Source of the DNA: Tetrahymena thermophila SB210
Taxonomy: Eukaryota > Ciliophora > Oligohymenophorea > Hymenostomatida > Tetrahymenidae
Length of the DNA stretch: 64,000 bases
Reading direction: 5' to 3'
NCBI RefSeq assembly: GCF_000189635.1
Contig: NW_002476236.1
Span: 124,001 to 188,000, forward strand
A program made the translations under genes and the position numbers. The notes under the pieces are model-generated. The model saw nothing but the letters and a program-made list of their open reading frames with translations. It made no database searches and was not told where the DNA came from. Positions within the stretch are counted from its first letter, which is position 1. Each line of letters starts with the position of its first letter. Shown here piece by piece: positions 35,994 through 48,940 of the stretch.

Positions 35994-38900
35994 TCATAAA
36001 GTTGTGTTAATTAATGAGTCGTCGAAGGAGTGATTCTAATTAAATTAAATCTTTTTCTTCTTTTTTTAAGCTATTGGATTTCTTTCTTACACATAAAAAG
36101 AATTATTATTACTAATTGCTTGATTAATTTATTATTATGCGTTTCCACCAATGAATATTCCTGAATTTTATAAATTACTTTCTTTTTCTCTGCTATTATT
36201 TTATTACTACTTCTTAACTAAAGGAGGTTTATTATATGATTAAAATGAATTATTATGACTTGTTTGGCTTGCAGCAGTTTGATTGAAATTATTTTTTAAC
36301 TAACCCTAAAGGTATGATGAGTCTTGTGATGTCGAAGAAAAATGGTTTGAATTCAAAACTGAAGAAACAGAGAGCTGCTGCTACTAATTAATTTATTAAA
36401 CATTATGTTAATAAATGCTAGACTATGGTCTTTAATTAGGAGATAATTTCTTTTTTCTACTAGGACTAAGAGGTTATTTGTAAGGTTCGAATTTATTAAG
36501 TTTTTCTTAACCCTGCTAAGAGATGCTTACTACTTTTACTCTGTTAGCAGAATTAGATGAATTAGAAGGACCTTTAGTATTTTTAGAATTCGCTTAAGAT
36601 TATTAAGAAGAATTTTTCCCTCCAGAAGTACTTCTTTTTTTTGATTTTGCAGAAGTGCTTCTTTGATTTCTTTATTTGGTTAAAACATCCAACAATTCAT
36701 CTGCTGAGTTTTCAAAATGATTTTCTTTATTCTCTAATGATTTTTATGGGTAATATTAGTTTTACAATATTACTTATTGCTGCTAGTGCTAAATTATAAA
36801 ATTTTATTGTAAAGGTTACTAGTACTGAAGAAAGCTATTTTATTAAATATCTAAATGGTTTTAGACTGGAAAGCAGTTTCCTTCAGAACCTCTTCTGCTT
36901 GATCTTATTTATTAATTAGCATTTGCTTAGATGTTCTATTTTAATGGCATTACTTATAATTTATTTGTAAGCTAATTATTTTTTTAAGCTATTTAAGCAA
37001 TAAGATATTTTTATTGTGATTGGTCATTTATATTTTAATTAGAAATATTTTAAGTATTATTTAGAGATTATTGTTTAAGAGGAATCATGTGTTGGTTATC
37101 GAAATTTTAAAATGCATCTGCAAGATCAAGAGTGCAGTTTTTAGAATCACCTCCACCCATATTACTATAGGCGTTATCATCATATGAAAATTGTTAGTGG
37201 ACTTCATCATCAAACTAAGCTGATTACTAAGGAGAGTAGCTATCCTTTTAATGGTTTCCTGCAAATGAAAAGTTACTATTACTCATGTTATTGTATGATT
37301 AACTATTTATGGTAATTGAATTGGGGTTATTTTAGTTGCTATAGTAGCTTTGGTTGTTAGCGCATTAAATAGAACTGCTATTGTTCTCTTTAGATTTAGA
37401 GTTTCTTGAGCTAGATATTTTTGTTTTACAAGATTTAGGTGTAATGTTTGTAGTCTTTTTAGAAGAAACATTGGATTTTGTAGAATCAAGCAACCTGCTT
37501 AAAAAGTCTGTTTTATATAATTTATCAATGCTATGTAGATTTAAATTATTTTTATTAGAATTTGAGACAGTATTCTAAAAGCAGTTTCCTGCTACAATAT
37601 TGGCACTATTAGTTTTCAAGGGAGGTTTGCAAGGATTTGTAGAGCTATTATTGTTAATTCCATTAATAACACTAGAGATAGTATTATTAAAAGTAGAGCT
37701 TAAGTTACTACTTGTATTTTTTTCTAATGATCTCGACTTACCACCACTGTTTGAGCCTTACAATCTCAGTTGACTCAAAATATTGTTTTTACCAGTGGAA
37801 GTTGGTGGAGAATGCGAAGGAGTTCTATTTTTGAAGAAACCGCTTGGAGTGACTGATGTTGTCTTTTAACCATTCCTTTTTTTACCATTTGATTTCGATC
37901 TACTCTTTGAAGTAGACTTTTAATGTTTGGTAGAAGAAGAGCCTCCACCAGCTTAGATATTCATTGTCTAATATGGAGAATGAGAGTTAGAAAGCGTTTA
38001 ATATTGGTTATTTTTTCTAAAAAAATCAACTTTTTATGACCTTCCCTAGCTCTTCGAAGAGGCACTAGAAGCAACTATAAACTCTTAGCCTTGTACGATA
38101 TTTAACTCTAAATTATTTTAGAAGGCTTAATACCTTTATTATCCTTATTAATTTTTTTCTTTAGATCTCGACTTAGATTTTTATTTGGAACTTGATTCAT
38201 CACTTATATCTAACTATTAGTTTTTAGTTGATGTAGGGTGCTTTAATAAATGTTTTAGCAGTTAATTATTTTAATTTGAGGTATTTTATGTAGGTGACTA
38301 CCTAATCTATTTCTATTGATTTTTGGTTGAAGATGGAGATTTACTTCCTCCTTAAAATGATTTGTTATGTTGAGATTAATTTTAAATAGCATTTAACAGC
38401 TAGAGCTAGGTATTTTCAGTCTAATTATTTGAATCATTGCTATGATGGTAGTTTAATCTTTGTTTTTCTATTGTCTCTTATACTTACTATTTATAAGGTG
38501 ATTACTGCTTTTATTGTAATATCTGAACATCTCCTCTTTCTTAAGGTGAAAATGTATTTTTATTATTTTTTTTATTTTATCCAGAAACACTAATTTCGTT
38601 TGAATTATAATGATTTTAATTATTATTTCCTAATTTAGATTTATTTAAATTAGATTCTTAAATATTTTATGCATGAACAGGAGATTTACTTGGTTGATTA
38701 ATTCTTGGTGTGTTGTTAGGAGGAAGATTTTATTTATCAGTACTCTTTTAGTGAGTGGTTGGTAGAGGTGAAGTTCTATTTAAAATGTTAGAATTATCAT
38801 TATCTTATTTTTGTGACATAGGTGCTTTTATTGTTTGATTATGATTGATTGGAGATTAAGATTTTACTACATTATTTTAGTTGGATTATTTGTAGCTATT

Positions 38901-41900
38901 TTTACTGTTTTATTATTCTTGTTTTATTTATTAAGGCTATACAAAGGGTTAGTTAGCAAAGTAATTATTCATTTAAATTTACTATCCTTTCTAATTCTAG
39001 GGAGTTGAAGATCTTTATTATTAATTCTGCTATTGGATTTAGTTACTTAAATTTTAGCTGTTATTTTACTTTTAAGAACTGTCAGCCAAATTATTCTCAG
39101 CATTACCAGTATCTTATGCTTTATTATTAAAAAACTATTATTGCATTTAAATTTAACTTGGTTCATCTTCTTTTGTTAAAGTTTTGTCAGTGTGCTCATC
39201 TCTAAAAATACTACTGTCCGAAAAACTTAAAGTTACTTCAAATGTATCTCTCCTTTTTTGATTAGGCTAAGAACTCTAAGTATAGCTTAAAGACTCCTTA
39301 TTTTCATCACTCATTATTGCTTCTCTGAAATGCATTCTTTAATTAAATAAAACCTGCTTTTATGCTTCAGACTCTACACAGTTTATTGGTTATAAATCAT
39401 CCTTTAATCTCTTTCCTGAGCTATTTTATTATTAAGATGATTATTGTGAGTTTTTTTCTGTAACATTAGTATAATTTGAAGCATATCTTGAATTATCTTT
39501 TTTTGTAAGATTTTGCTATTTATTACTGTTGTGCTCTATTTTAATAAAGCCATTATATTTTAAGTTTTAATACTAGTTCTAGTTATATTAGCCATTTTAT
39601 GAATTTTACTCAGTATCATCTTCTTATATATCCTCTTCTATTTCTTCTTCATCTTCATCTTCGTACTGTTATTCCTCATCATTATAATCTTCTTCATAGT
39701 ATTCATAATCTTAGTAATTTTTATTTTGTCTTTTCTCAAATGATTATATCTGATCATTTTATTAAATTTTTTTTTATTCGAGAACATTTGAATTTGTAGA
39801 TGGTGAACCATCCTGCTTGGTTTGCTATTTATAAAACTTTAGTGTATCTTTTTAATTTTGATTATCTTATAATTCCTAGCTTCCTTAATTAACTTTACTA
39901 TTGTTTATGTTATCTGTCGCTATATTTTTATTTTTTGAATCACTTCCAGTTAAATGCTGCTCTTTTATTTAATTTTGCTAATTTTAGCTTAAAGATAAAT
40001 TATTTTTACTGAAATTACTATTTTTTTCATTACTTTCAACATTTTCTATTTTTATATTTCCTTAAATTTTTTGCAATTCGTTGCTAACTTGCTACTAAGT
40101 ATCCTCAACTAAATTTTATTATTTAGACTAAGAATTTCTTTATACTTATCTCCCAGTTTGAGGTCTATTACTGTCTGACATTGCTTTTTAATTATTATTA
40201 TTAAACTAGGATGGATTTTTATGTCTCTTATATTCTTAGTATTTTTTTTCATAATCATCAATAAAATGTTCATCATCTTCCATTTCAATAATTCCAAGCT
40301 TATCATAATCTAAATCTTCATCATCAAACCTGTTGAACTTTTTGTTTGCATTTCCTTAAATTTATGCTTATTAATTTCCCTAAATGTTCTAATTTTAAGG
40401 TAATTACTTATCTTTCGCCTATTCAAATTTTCTTTCGATTTTCTAATCAGAATTGTTATTTTCTTGCTTATTAAATAATTTAATTTCCTTACTTCTGTCC
40501 TACAAAAAATCAAGTCCTAAATTGTTATTTTTTTTCATTTATTAAAATTGCTACTGCTGCTATTAAATGTATTCTTCTGTAATATTATTGAGATTATTAT
40601 TGTTGCTATTATTTGAAGAACCATTTTAGTTATTTTAATTTAAACCTACCTCATCAAAGTATCCATATATACCAGCATCTTCTTCTTCGTTCATAGTATA
40701 AGTAATAACCTCAGTTGTAGTTGTCCCCTCAGGCCTTTAAAAAAAAAATATTTAACTTATTTCTTAACTTAATGATTTTACTTATGCTCAGTATTATATG
40801 TATCTCTTTCTATCCATAAAGTTACTGGTGGTTTTTATTCTCCTTTAAACATAGAAATCATATCTCTAATTTCTTTTTCAGAAGCTGTATCAAACCAAAA
40901 AAGACCATCTTAATTCTAGTTTTTGCTTAAGTTTCCATCCTAGCTATCTTCCTAATCTAAATTTACTTCACTTAGCTCCTCTTCACTCTATAATTAAGGC
41001 TAATCAGCTCCTATACTATCACTTGAGATATTATTGTTATTATATAAATTGCTTTATTTATCATCTTCTGCTGCTAGTTAATTAAACATGCCGCGACTTG
41101 GCGTACTTTCATTATTTCCAATAAATAAATTTTAACTAGTTTGATGATTACTTTATTTGACTGATCTATTCATAATTCCAGAGTCATTTATTATCTAATC
41201 TTCTTCCTTTCCCTAAAAAATTATAGGAGTAGTAGACCTATTTTCTTTAGAAGATAAATGAGAATGTATATTGTTTTAGCTGTATGAGTGATAATTGCTT
41301 CTCATATTGATATCTATTTATAATAAATATTTAATCATAAAATTAAGAAATATATATAAAATACCTTCTTATTTAAGTCTGAAAAAATGCTTTATAGAAT
41401 CTCTAGGAGCACATATTTAAATTATAATCATAGCTGCTGCTTAGTTGGTTACATCCCAATCACTTTAAATGTCATAAACTGTTTCCCAAATAGCTAATGA
41501 TATTAAATTTTCGTGTCTTCTAAAAAAATGGAGATAATTTTTCATTTCATCTACTTTATCGTCAAAATTATAACTTAATCCGCATAGAGATCCTAAAATA
41601 TTTAAACCTCCAGTTCTACATTCACTTTCTTTACTCTAAAGTAAACTTAGCAACAATCTAAATAAAATTTATAGAAATTTTTTTTAGTTTGAACTTTTAT
41701 AGTGATTGAGGTCTGCCCTAACCTAATAAGTTCATTAAAATTATTATTAAATTTAAACAATTTCATAATATTAAAAAAATACCCAGTTGCAGATAACACC
41801 ATAGGTCAAACTTCTGATATTACTCCATGGAGAGTTAACAAGATTTTAAAGCAGGGGCCAGAATTTTAAAATTTAATTTAACCTCATATGAAGATACCAC

Positions 41901-44900
41901 TCATTATCGTAGTCGAAATATTAATCAATAGTGAATTCGTAAGTTTCTAAATCAAGAATCTGTACTTTTTTTTAAGTCTTTTGATGCTTGTTCGGGTTTA
42001 GAACCTAATTAGCAAACTTCAATTCACTTTCAAGATCAGGTCCACCAAATAAATTCTAAAAAAACTAATCCATGAGAACAAGAGAATTAAATTATTATTT
42101 TGGATCTTTTAAATTTTCAAAAGAAGCTTTTAAGCAAGCAATTATTAACTTTGTTATCATAATTTTTGCAAAAGAAAATACACGTTTTTTTGCCTTACTC
42201 TAATCAACTTCTTCTTTTTGCTGCTTATTTAAAATAGTTTAATCTAGCTAAGCACTTTAATCATATTTTGAATTCATACTCGTGCTAATTTTACTTTGAT
42301 TTTTATTACCCTAAATAGATTTTTTATCACTTTCATTTTTAGAACTATTTTATTAAATTTATTAATAAGTATTAAAATAAACCAAAATATAATCTAAACT
42401 AATCTACCTGTTATACCATTCTTCTTAAAAAGAAGGTGCAAATTAATTTTGCTTGGATAAAAATGAACTATTTAAATAATTTCCAAGCAATTTTTCTATT
42501 TATCTAATTTATACTTCAGTTAATTCAACAAAATGCTCGTGGATCTTTTTGATAATAGAAAAACCTTTCATTCTAACTCTGGAGTCTCCACTGTTGATAA
42601 GCTTGATAATCGAATCGGAGATTACTGAGTCTTGATTTTTACTTATTAAACCCACAAAATGAGTTTACTTTAAATGATCTAAGCAATCTTAGAGAAAAGA
42701 TAGCTTATCAATAAAAATATCATAATCTTTTTCAAACTGCTTTGTATCAGTATTTTTTTTGTTTTGTCTAGTTTTGATTACTTAGGCTTTCCCTTTAACT
42801 TAAATTAAATCACTAGAACTAGGATCATCTTTGTAAGGTTCTACATTTTTTACTAAACAAATTTCCAATATCTATTAAAAATAATTGATTTGTTTTGATT
42901 GAGACTCAGGTTTCATTATCTTAGAGATGAAATTGGAAGCCACTTTCTTTTAAGTTTTGTTTTTCATAGTATATTGGTCAATTAAAACAGAGAGTATTTT
43001 TTCTATTAAATTATAGTCAAGCTAATCAATTTTTTCAATTAAACAATCAACAAGAAAAAAAATTTCTTCAAATATAGAGTGAGGGACATATCCTAAGATA
43101 ATTTGTAAAAAATCAAGCATTTCTCTTTTCAAACCAATATCTATTTCTTTCTAATGATAAATTAAAATAAATTAGTTTATTTTTAAAAATAAATTTATTT
43201 AAGTATTTATTATGTTTACTTGAGGTAGGGAGGAAATGATAATTATTAATGCATCTAATTGTAAAACAGGAGGAGGATGGTTTGCAATAAACTGCTTAGT
43301 TTTATTCAGAATTGAGTAAGTGACTTCACCAAGAGTGTATTCAGTTTATTATTTAGAACTGGCTGAAGTAAGGATATCAATAATTATTGACCATATTAGC
43401 TTAAAAGTATCTATTCCTTAAGGGTGGGCTAAGGTGAGCTCTAAAATTTATAAGTAGGGATGGATTAGTATTTTTAAATTTAAATTTTCCTAAGACATTT
43501 CTAGCTTTTTATAATAGCGAGCAAAATTACTTGGTAAATTTTCTTAAGTTCTCTTTTCTCTTTGAAGTACAATAGAAGTAATTTCTATCCAAAAGTTAAA
43601 TTCTGTATCTTAGTCTATTTACGATTCTCTTTTCGATGATTTTTCAACACCTTCTCCTTAGTTATCAAGTATATTTTACAAGTTTTCTGAAATTAAATCA
43701 ATAATTTTATTGGCTTGTGAAAGTTCTAAGTTTGAAAGAAGCTTTTATTTAATATTATCCCAAGTCCTTTCCAAATGCTATTTGAATTAATTTGTAAACT
43801 GCTATTGTTATTGAGTATTTAAAAGATAATTCATCATATTAGTAATGAATTAAGGTGTTACAGTTAGATCTCCTTAACATATACTAATAATTTTATCTGT
43901 GATTTTACACAAATAAATTTTAACATCATGAGCAACCTCGTTATTAAATAGCTAAGTGGAAATTACATCATTGAATATTGATCTCAATATTTAAGAAGAT
44001 GCTGATGCTAACAAATTTAAAAACTGATCTAGCAAATGATGGTACATATCAAATATCACTTTTTAATTTATAGAAGCTTGGGATTATAAGGATTTTGGAA
44101 AATTATTGAAGCCATTTCCTTTTTTTGCTTTTTTTGGCCTTTTATTTTAGCGAGCAAATTAGTCTTCTTCTTCATTTATTTCATGCTCTATTTCTTAAAA
44201 ATTTCCTTCTTCATACCTATCAATAATATCCTCATTATCTTCTTCATCTTCTTCTTAATAATCATCCTCTTCATCAAATTGTTTGTTAGGCTCTATTGAA
44301 AAAGCTGGGATCAAGGGATATGTAAGAATGACTTATTTTAATATCTAAGGAAGCTAACTGCTAATAGTGCATCCTAAATTCTCAATTAAAAATTCTATCC
44401 CTTTAATTGCAGATATTCTTAAAGGATCTATTCTCTCATCAAGAGTTCTCAAAAGAAATTTGCACAAATAGGGACATAATATTAAGATATTTGTATATGG
44501 ATCTGCATTTTATTGAGAGAGATTAATATTTAAACGTTACCCTTAAAAGTATTCTGTGGCTCTTAAATAAGCCTATACTTTTTAATTTTGAAGTTAAGGC
44601 TATCTGATACAATCAGCAACAAGCAATTCTAACTTTGCTGCTCTTAGTAGCTTTTAATTACTAGTTCCACATCCTTAATAGTTAGTGCTACTAAAGATAT
44701 TTGTTTAGTTAAACGTATCTTCATTAAATTCTTTAAATAAAGATTTTATAAGTTTAAATTGAAAAGTAAAACGATTTAATTAATAAATTATTTACCATTT
44801 TTTTAATTTGGAGAAAAAATCAATGGTTTTGAAGTATCTTGGAAGGTTTAATTAGGAGTAGATTAAAAATTTTCTTATAAATTGTTTTTTTTTTAAGCAG

Positions 44901-45620
44901 TATTCTCATATTATTTATAAAAATAAAGACTGCATCTTTTGAATATTTCTGCTGCTTAAATATACTTTCTTTATGACATTAATGAATAACCTAAAATTAT
45001 ATCTGTCTCAATAGCCTCTTCCTTTCTATTGTTTTTCTGAAATAAATTAGAAATATTAAGCAAATGTATGCATTAATTCGATGGAGGACTTAGAAAGAGA
45101 CTATATCCATATATTTATATGCTATCAAATAATTTTTTAAACTCCTCAGAGCCCTTATTTTATTAAATTAATATAAAAAGAATTAACTTTATAAACTATA
45201 ACTCCTAAAGAATATTTATTTTACTTATTCTAATTCTATATTCTTATCTAAATTTTAATCTTAATACATTACCAAACACCCATCTTAGCTTTATTCTTGA
45301 GAGCTATTATTTAAAAACTCACTCTTATTTATAAGGTAAGATATTTATAGAACTTTAGTGACACCATATACTTGAACTTTCATTTAACTATAATAATTTT
45401 GGTATAATTTTAGGATTAATCATTCAATTAAAAATATATACTTTTTAATCTTTTGAGTTTGGAGTGTTTTTAAAGAAGCTCCATAAGCAGATAGTTCTCC
45501 TCCTTAATCTTGTATAGAATCTAATCTCAAAAGTCTTTAAAATTCAGTATTTTCCCCTAATTAGTTTCCTAATACTTCTAATAACGTAAACTTCTTTTCT
45601 GCTGCCTCTTACTCTGTCAT
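35994..45620 (-). CDS. Giant TPR/HEAT-like protein with Ser/Gln-rich C-terminal half
   Basis: ATG at 45620 opens MTEQEAAEKKFTLLEVLGNQ. Early exons encode a TPR-like pair (DIILGYSLMSQRKYIQAAEI then FKRCSLYFYKQY). Long alpha-helical repeats follow from about 44700 to 41400, including LDERIDPLRISAIKGIEFLI and HPYLQILELTLAHPQGIDTF, which look like HEAT/ARM repeats. A very acidic insert with a basic patch (NKRPKKAKKG) lies near 44150-44290. After introns near 41310-41370 and 40740-40790 one frame runs unbroken for about 1,580 codons to TGA at 35996-35994, rich in Ser, Asn, Gln and Lys. Total is about 2,900 residues. I treat it as one gene because introns join in phase, but two genes cannot be excluded. 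HEAT families such as axonemal dynein assembly factors were considered without a convincing match. Confidence 0.65.
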
Positions 45621-45666
45621 AATTATTCTTATACTCTATTTTATATAAAATTAACTTCTTGTTACT

Positions 45667-46411
45667 TCATTTTTTTTTCTTTTTTAAAGAAAAATTATGC
45701 TAATTAATAAATTGTACAGTGACAAGTGATGGACTTCCTAAATCTATCCTGAGAGTGAGTTTTTAGAGGGTATCAAAGCTATCTTTTACATTACTGATTT
45801 ATTCATCGTAATGTTCTGCTATATGACATGGTGAAATAGAAAAAGAAGTCTTGCTTCCTATCAAGAAATCACAAATAAGATTATTTTAGTTTCTAAAATA
45901 CATATTTGCCATTAAAAACAGTTTTTACTTTCAAACTAAAATAATTTTTTATTAAATTTTCTTTTAACGTTCAAAAAGCTCTAATTAAAGATCAATAAAA
46001 TTAGAAGACTATTTGTATAATTCTAATTATGGCTGACCCTAAAATACTATGAAACTGTTGTTCTTAGGTTTTCGCCTTATTCCGCTTAAAAATTATGTGC
46101 TTGATAATGTATAATTTTGAATAACAATGTTTACCAATAATTTTTAGATATAATTTGATAAATTATTGATTTAAGTTGAAATTGAAAAAAAAATTTAATT
46201 AATTTGATTAGGAAGGACAGATAGTTGTAAAATCAATGAAATATAATCATTTAATTAATTTGATATATCTACTTATTTTCAAATTTTAATTTTCAAATTG
46301 CATTTAACAATACACAAAACAAACAAACAAAAATATTCATTAACAAAGTGTCTTTAAGATTTTCTGGTAATTTAAAAGTATTTGACAAAGCATTTATGAT
46401 CTTCTGTTTAA
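45667..46411 (-). CDS. Candidate small spliced gene, unidentified
   Basis: Several stretches have coding-like composition against an A+T-rich background. They are INALSNTFKLPENLKDTLLM after a CAG acceptor near 46410; NNSFIVFQGQPQLELYKQSS plus NFIDLQLELFER at about 45990-46085; and CHIAEHYDEQISNVKDSFDT plus LQKLTLRIDLGSPSLVTVQF up to TGA at 45669-45667. The frames differ, so at least two introns are needed; one candidate is GTATTTTAG...TTGATAG at about 45870-45910. Exon order and start are not resolved. A very weak resemblance to sliding-clamp-fold (9-1-1) proteins was noticed but is not relied on. The stop lies only 46 bp before the ATG of the giant gene on the same strand. Confidence 0.35.
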
Positions 46412-47049
46412 ATTAAAAAAAATTCAATTATTTACAATAAAATAATTATTTAAGAAAAAATATTATTTTTTTGCAAAAAAATTTTATTTTTTAAATATTT
46501 TAATCATATATTTCTTTAAATTTAATTTACATATTTAGCTAAAATTATTTCAACATAAAATTTGTTTTAACTATTTTGAGTAAAATAAATTCAATCTTAA
46601 TTTTAATTTCATTAATATTTTTTTATTAAAAAAGTTATTTTAAAGGTAATTAATTAAAATATATTAAATTTTAATCATTTATTTAATTAAAATACAAAAC
46701 CAATTACTATTTATTTCTAGAATTTGCTAATCAATTAATAATCAGCTTAAAAATTATTAAAATAAATTAATTTTTTTAGATAAATATTATAACTTAACAA
46801 AATAAATTTAAGGTAATTTTTAAGATTTTAATCAAAGAAATTTATGTAATGTAAGTTGAAAAAATACAATAAATATATTAAATTTTACTCATAATATAAA
46901 ATTAAAATTCAATTTGTTTCTAGAATTTGCTAAAACATTTACAGATTAAAACTATTTAAATAATGAATGTATTTTCTAATTATTTAACTAATTTATTATT
47001 CTATTTATGTATTTTAATTGTTTATAAAATTATAATTTTTTTATATTAC
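46412..47049. other. A+T-rich spacer with a short duplicated segment
   Basis: It is over 85% A+T by eye. TTCTAGAATTTGCTAA occurs twice in the same orientation (46715-46730 and 46918-46933), each preceded by similar A+T sequence containing AATATATTAAATTTTA, suggesting a local duplication with a period of about 203 bp. No gene is supported. Confidence 0.5.
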
Positions 47050-48372
47050 TCATTTTTTATTTTTATCTTTATCATTTACATTAGAATTTACATTGTTAAC
47101 TTAGGGATTAGGTTATTAATAAATCTTCAATTCGCTCTTAATACTTGTTTTACATACTGGGCATTCTTTTTTGGGAAGAACGTTATAACACTATTAGCAC
47201 ATAGAACAATGCAAGCATGGACGTAAAATAACACTTCTGGATTTTTAGTAGCAAATGATACACTCCATCTCTTCTCTTGGTTAAGTATATACTATTTCTA
47301 GAGCTTTATTATTTTATTCATCTTAGACTTCTATTTATTAGTTTCCAATTTTTTATAGAGAATTGTTTTTATTAAGATAGGCTCTTAAATTTCTCATACC
47401 ATTTACAATAAATGTAGGGACTTTAAATCTTCTACCAAATATTGTTAAGTAATCTTTATTTTACAGTTATAAATAAAGTCCTCTTAAAGCAAAACTAGAA
47501 AAAACAAATGAAGAAAAGAATAATATTATCTTAAGTGTATCTTTAGATTCTATTTAATTCCTAAGTATTTAAAGGTATTCTAGCTTATTTTTCATAAGTC
47601 TTACAGGTGTTTAAATACTAAATTCACCTTTATCTTTGTTATATATAACATCACCTAAAACACTTATAATACCTTTATTTTTTATTCCGATTTCACAGTT
47701 ATCAATTTTTATTTTAAAGCATAAATGTTGATTTAAGTTTTCTCTTAAAAGTAATCCTGCTATGCCAGCAATTAGATTACCAAAAAAATTCCAAGTATAT
47801 TTGAGAAGAGATGGATTTTCTGATATCATTTTAGAGTAAGTATAATCAAAACACTGATTATCTATATTTTTAAAGTTTTCAGATAAACTAATTTTACAGA
47901 TTGTGTCTTTTTTCTAAATGTTTATGGTTGGTTATATTTTTATCCTTTAATTTATTCCACATTCTTTTCTTTATAAATAATACAGACTATCAGTAGTCTT
48001 TTCTGAAATTATCTTGTAGTTTTCCTAATCATTATAGTATGGAAAATCATAATTAATGCGAGCTACTAGTTATGTTTTGCTATCAATATCAAGAATGGAT
48101 TTAAGACAATCTGAATTATTAATTTGCCCTTAAACTAAGAGATTTTTACCAACTAATATATTCCCTTAATTTTAAAATAATTTATGAACTAATGGTTCAT
48201 TTCTATCTATGATATTCTTCAATTCATCTGGAGTATATATTCTTTGATTCTTTAATTATGATTCAATATCTTTAATCCTTTTTTACTCTTTAAATTGATA
48301 GTAACCTAAACCGAATAATATAGAGGATATTACTCCTGGAATTAAGACATATTTGTCATTTATATCTGCCAT
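47050..48372 (-). CDS. MUL1: MUL1-like membrane RING-finger E3 ubiquitin ligase
   Basis: MUL1/MAPL/MULAN proteins are outer mitochondrial membrane E3 ligases with an intermembrane-space domain and a cytosolic C-terminal RING. The single-exon frame gives 440 residues (animal MUL1 about 350), beginning MADINDKYVLIPGVISSILF with a first membrane helix at about residues 8-25. A middle domain follows, then a second hydrophobic helix, ILFFSSFVFSSFALRGLYL. The RING is C371-x2-C374-x11-C386-x-H388-x3-C392-x2-C395-x8-C404-x2-C407, spacing identical to MUL1. The tail after the RING is polar, ending DKDKNKK before TGA at 47052-47050. Other membrane RING proteins with this topology, such as chloroplast SP1, share the plan, so location on mitochondria is inferred. 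Clear Gln as TAA/TAG throughout. Confidence 0.85.
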
Positions 48373-48940
48373 TTTTATATTAATATATTCTAAATATGTA
48401 AGTGTGATTGCTATAGTTAATTATTATCTTTTCTTTCTTTTTTCTTGCTTGTTTGATGCTTCAGAGTTAAACAAAAATTAATTTTTCAATTTCTTTTATA
48501 TTATTTTTTATATACAAAAGTAAATTAGAAAATTTAAATAATTAAAAACAATATAATAAAAATATATTTATTTTTGAGTAAATCCAATCAATATACCCTC
48601 TTACCATAAAAATATAATTAGAATATTTTTTGAATATAACATTAATTGTAATAATTTTATTTATGAATTTTTATTAATTTGTAAAATTATTAGAATTGAT
48701 GATAGAATATTTAAAGCTAGTTTAGTACAATAGATTGTAAAATTTAGAATATTCTGAATATTCGAAAATATTCTTTTTTTATCATTTAAATTTTTTACTA
48801 TTATTACGATCATTTGTATAAAATACTTAGTAATATTTTGAATATAATACAATTATTTTCATAGAAATAATAATATAAAATAAATAATATATATGTACAT
48901 CCAGCAATTATCTTTTTATAAAAATATATTTATATATAAA
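48373..48940. promoter_or_regulatory. A+T-rich spacer upstream of the RING gene
   Basis: It lies between two minus-strand genes and should carry the promoter of the RING gene. A 63-codon minus frame at 48661-48852 is dominated by Ile, Asn and Lys and is not supported. Confidence 0.4.
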
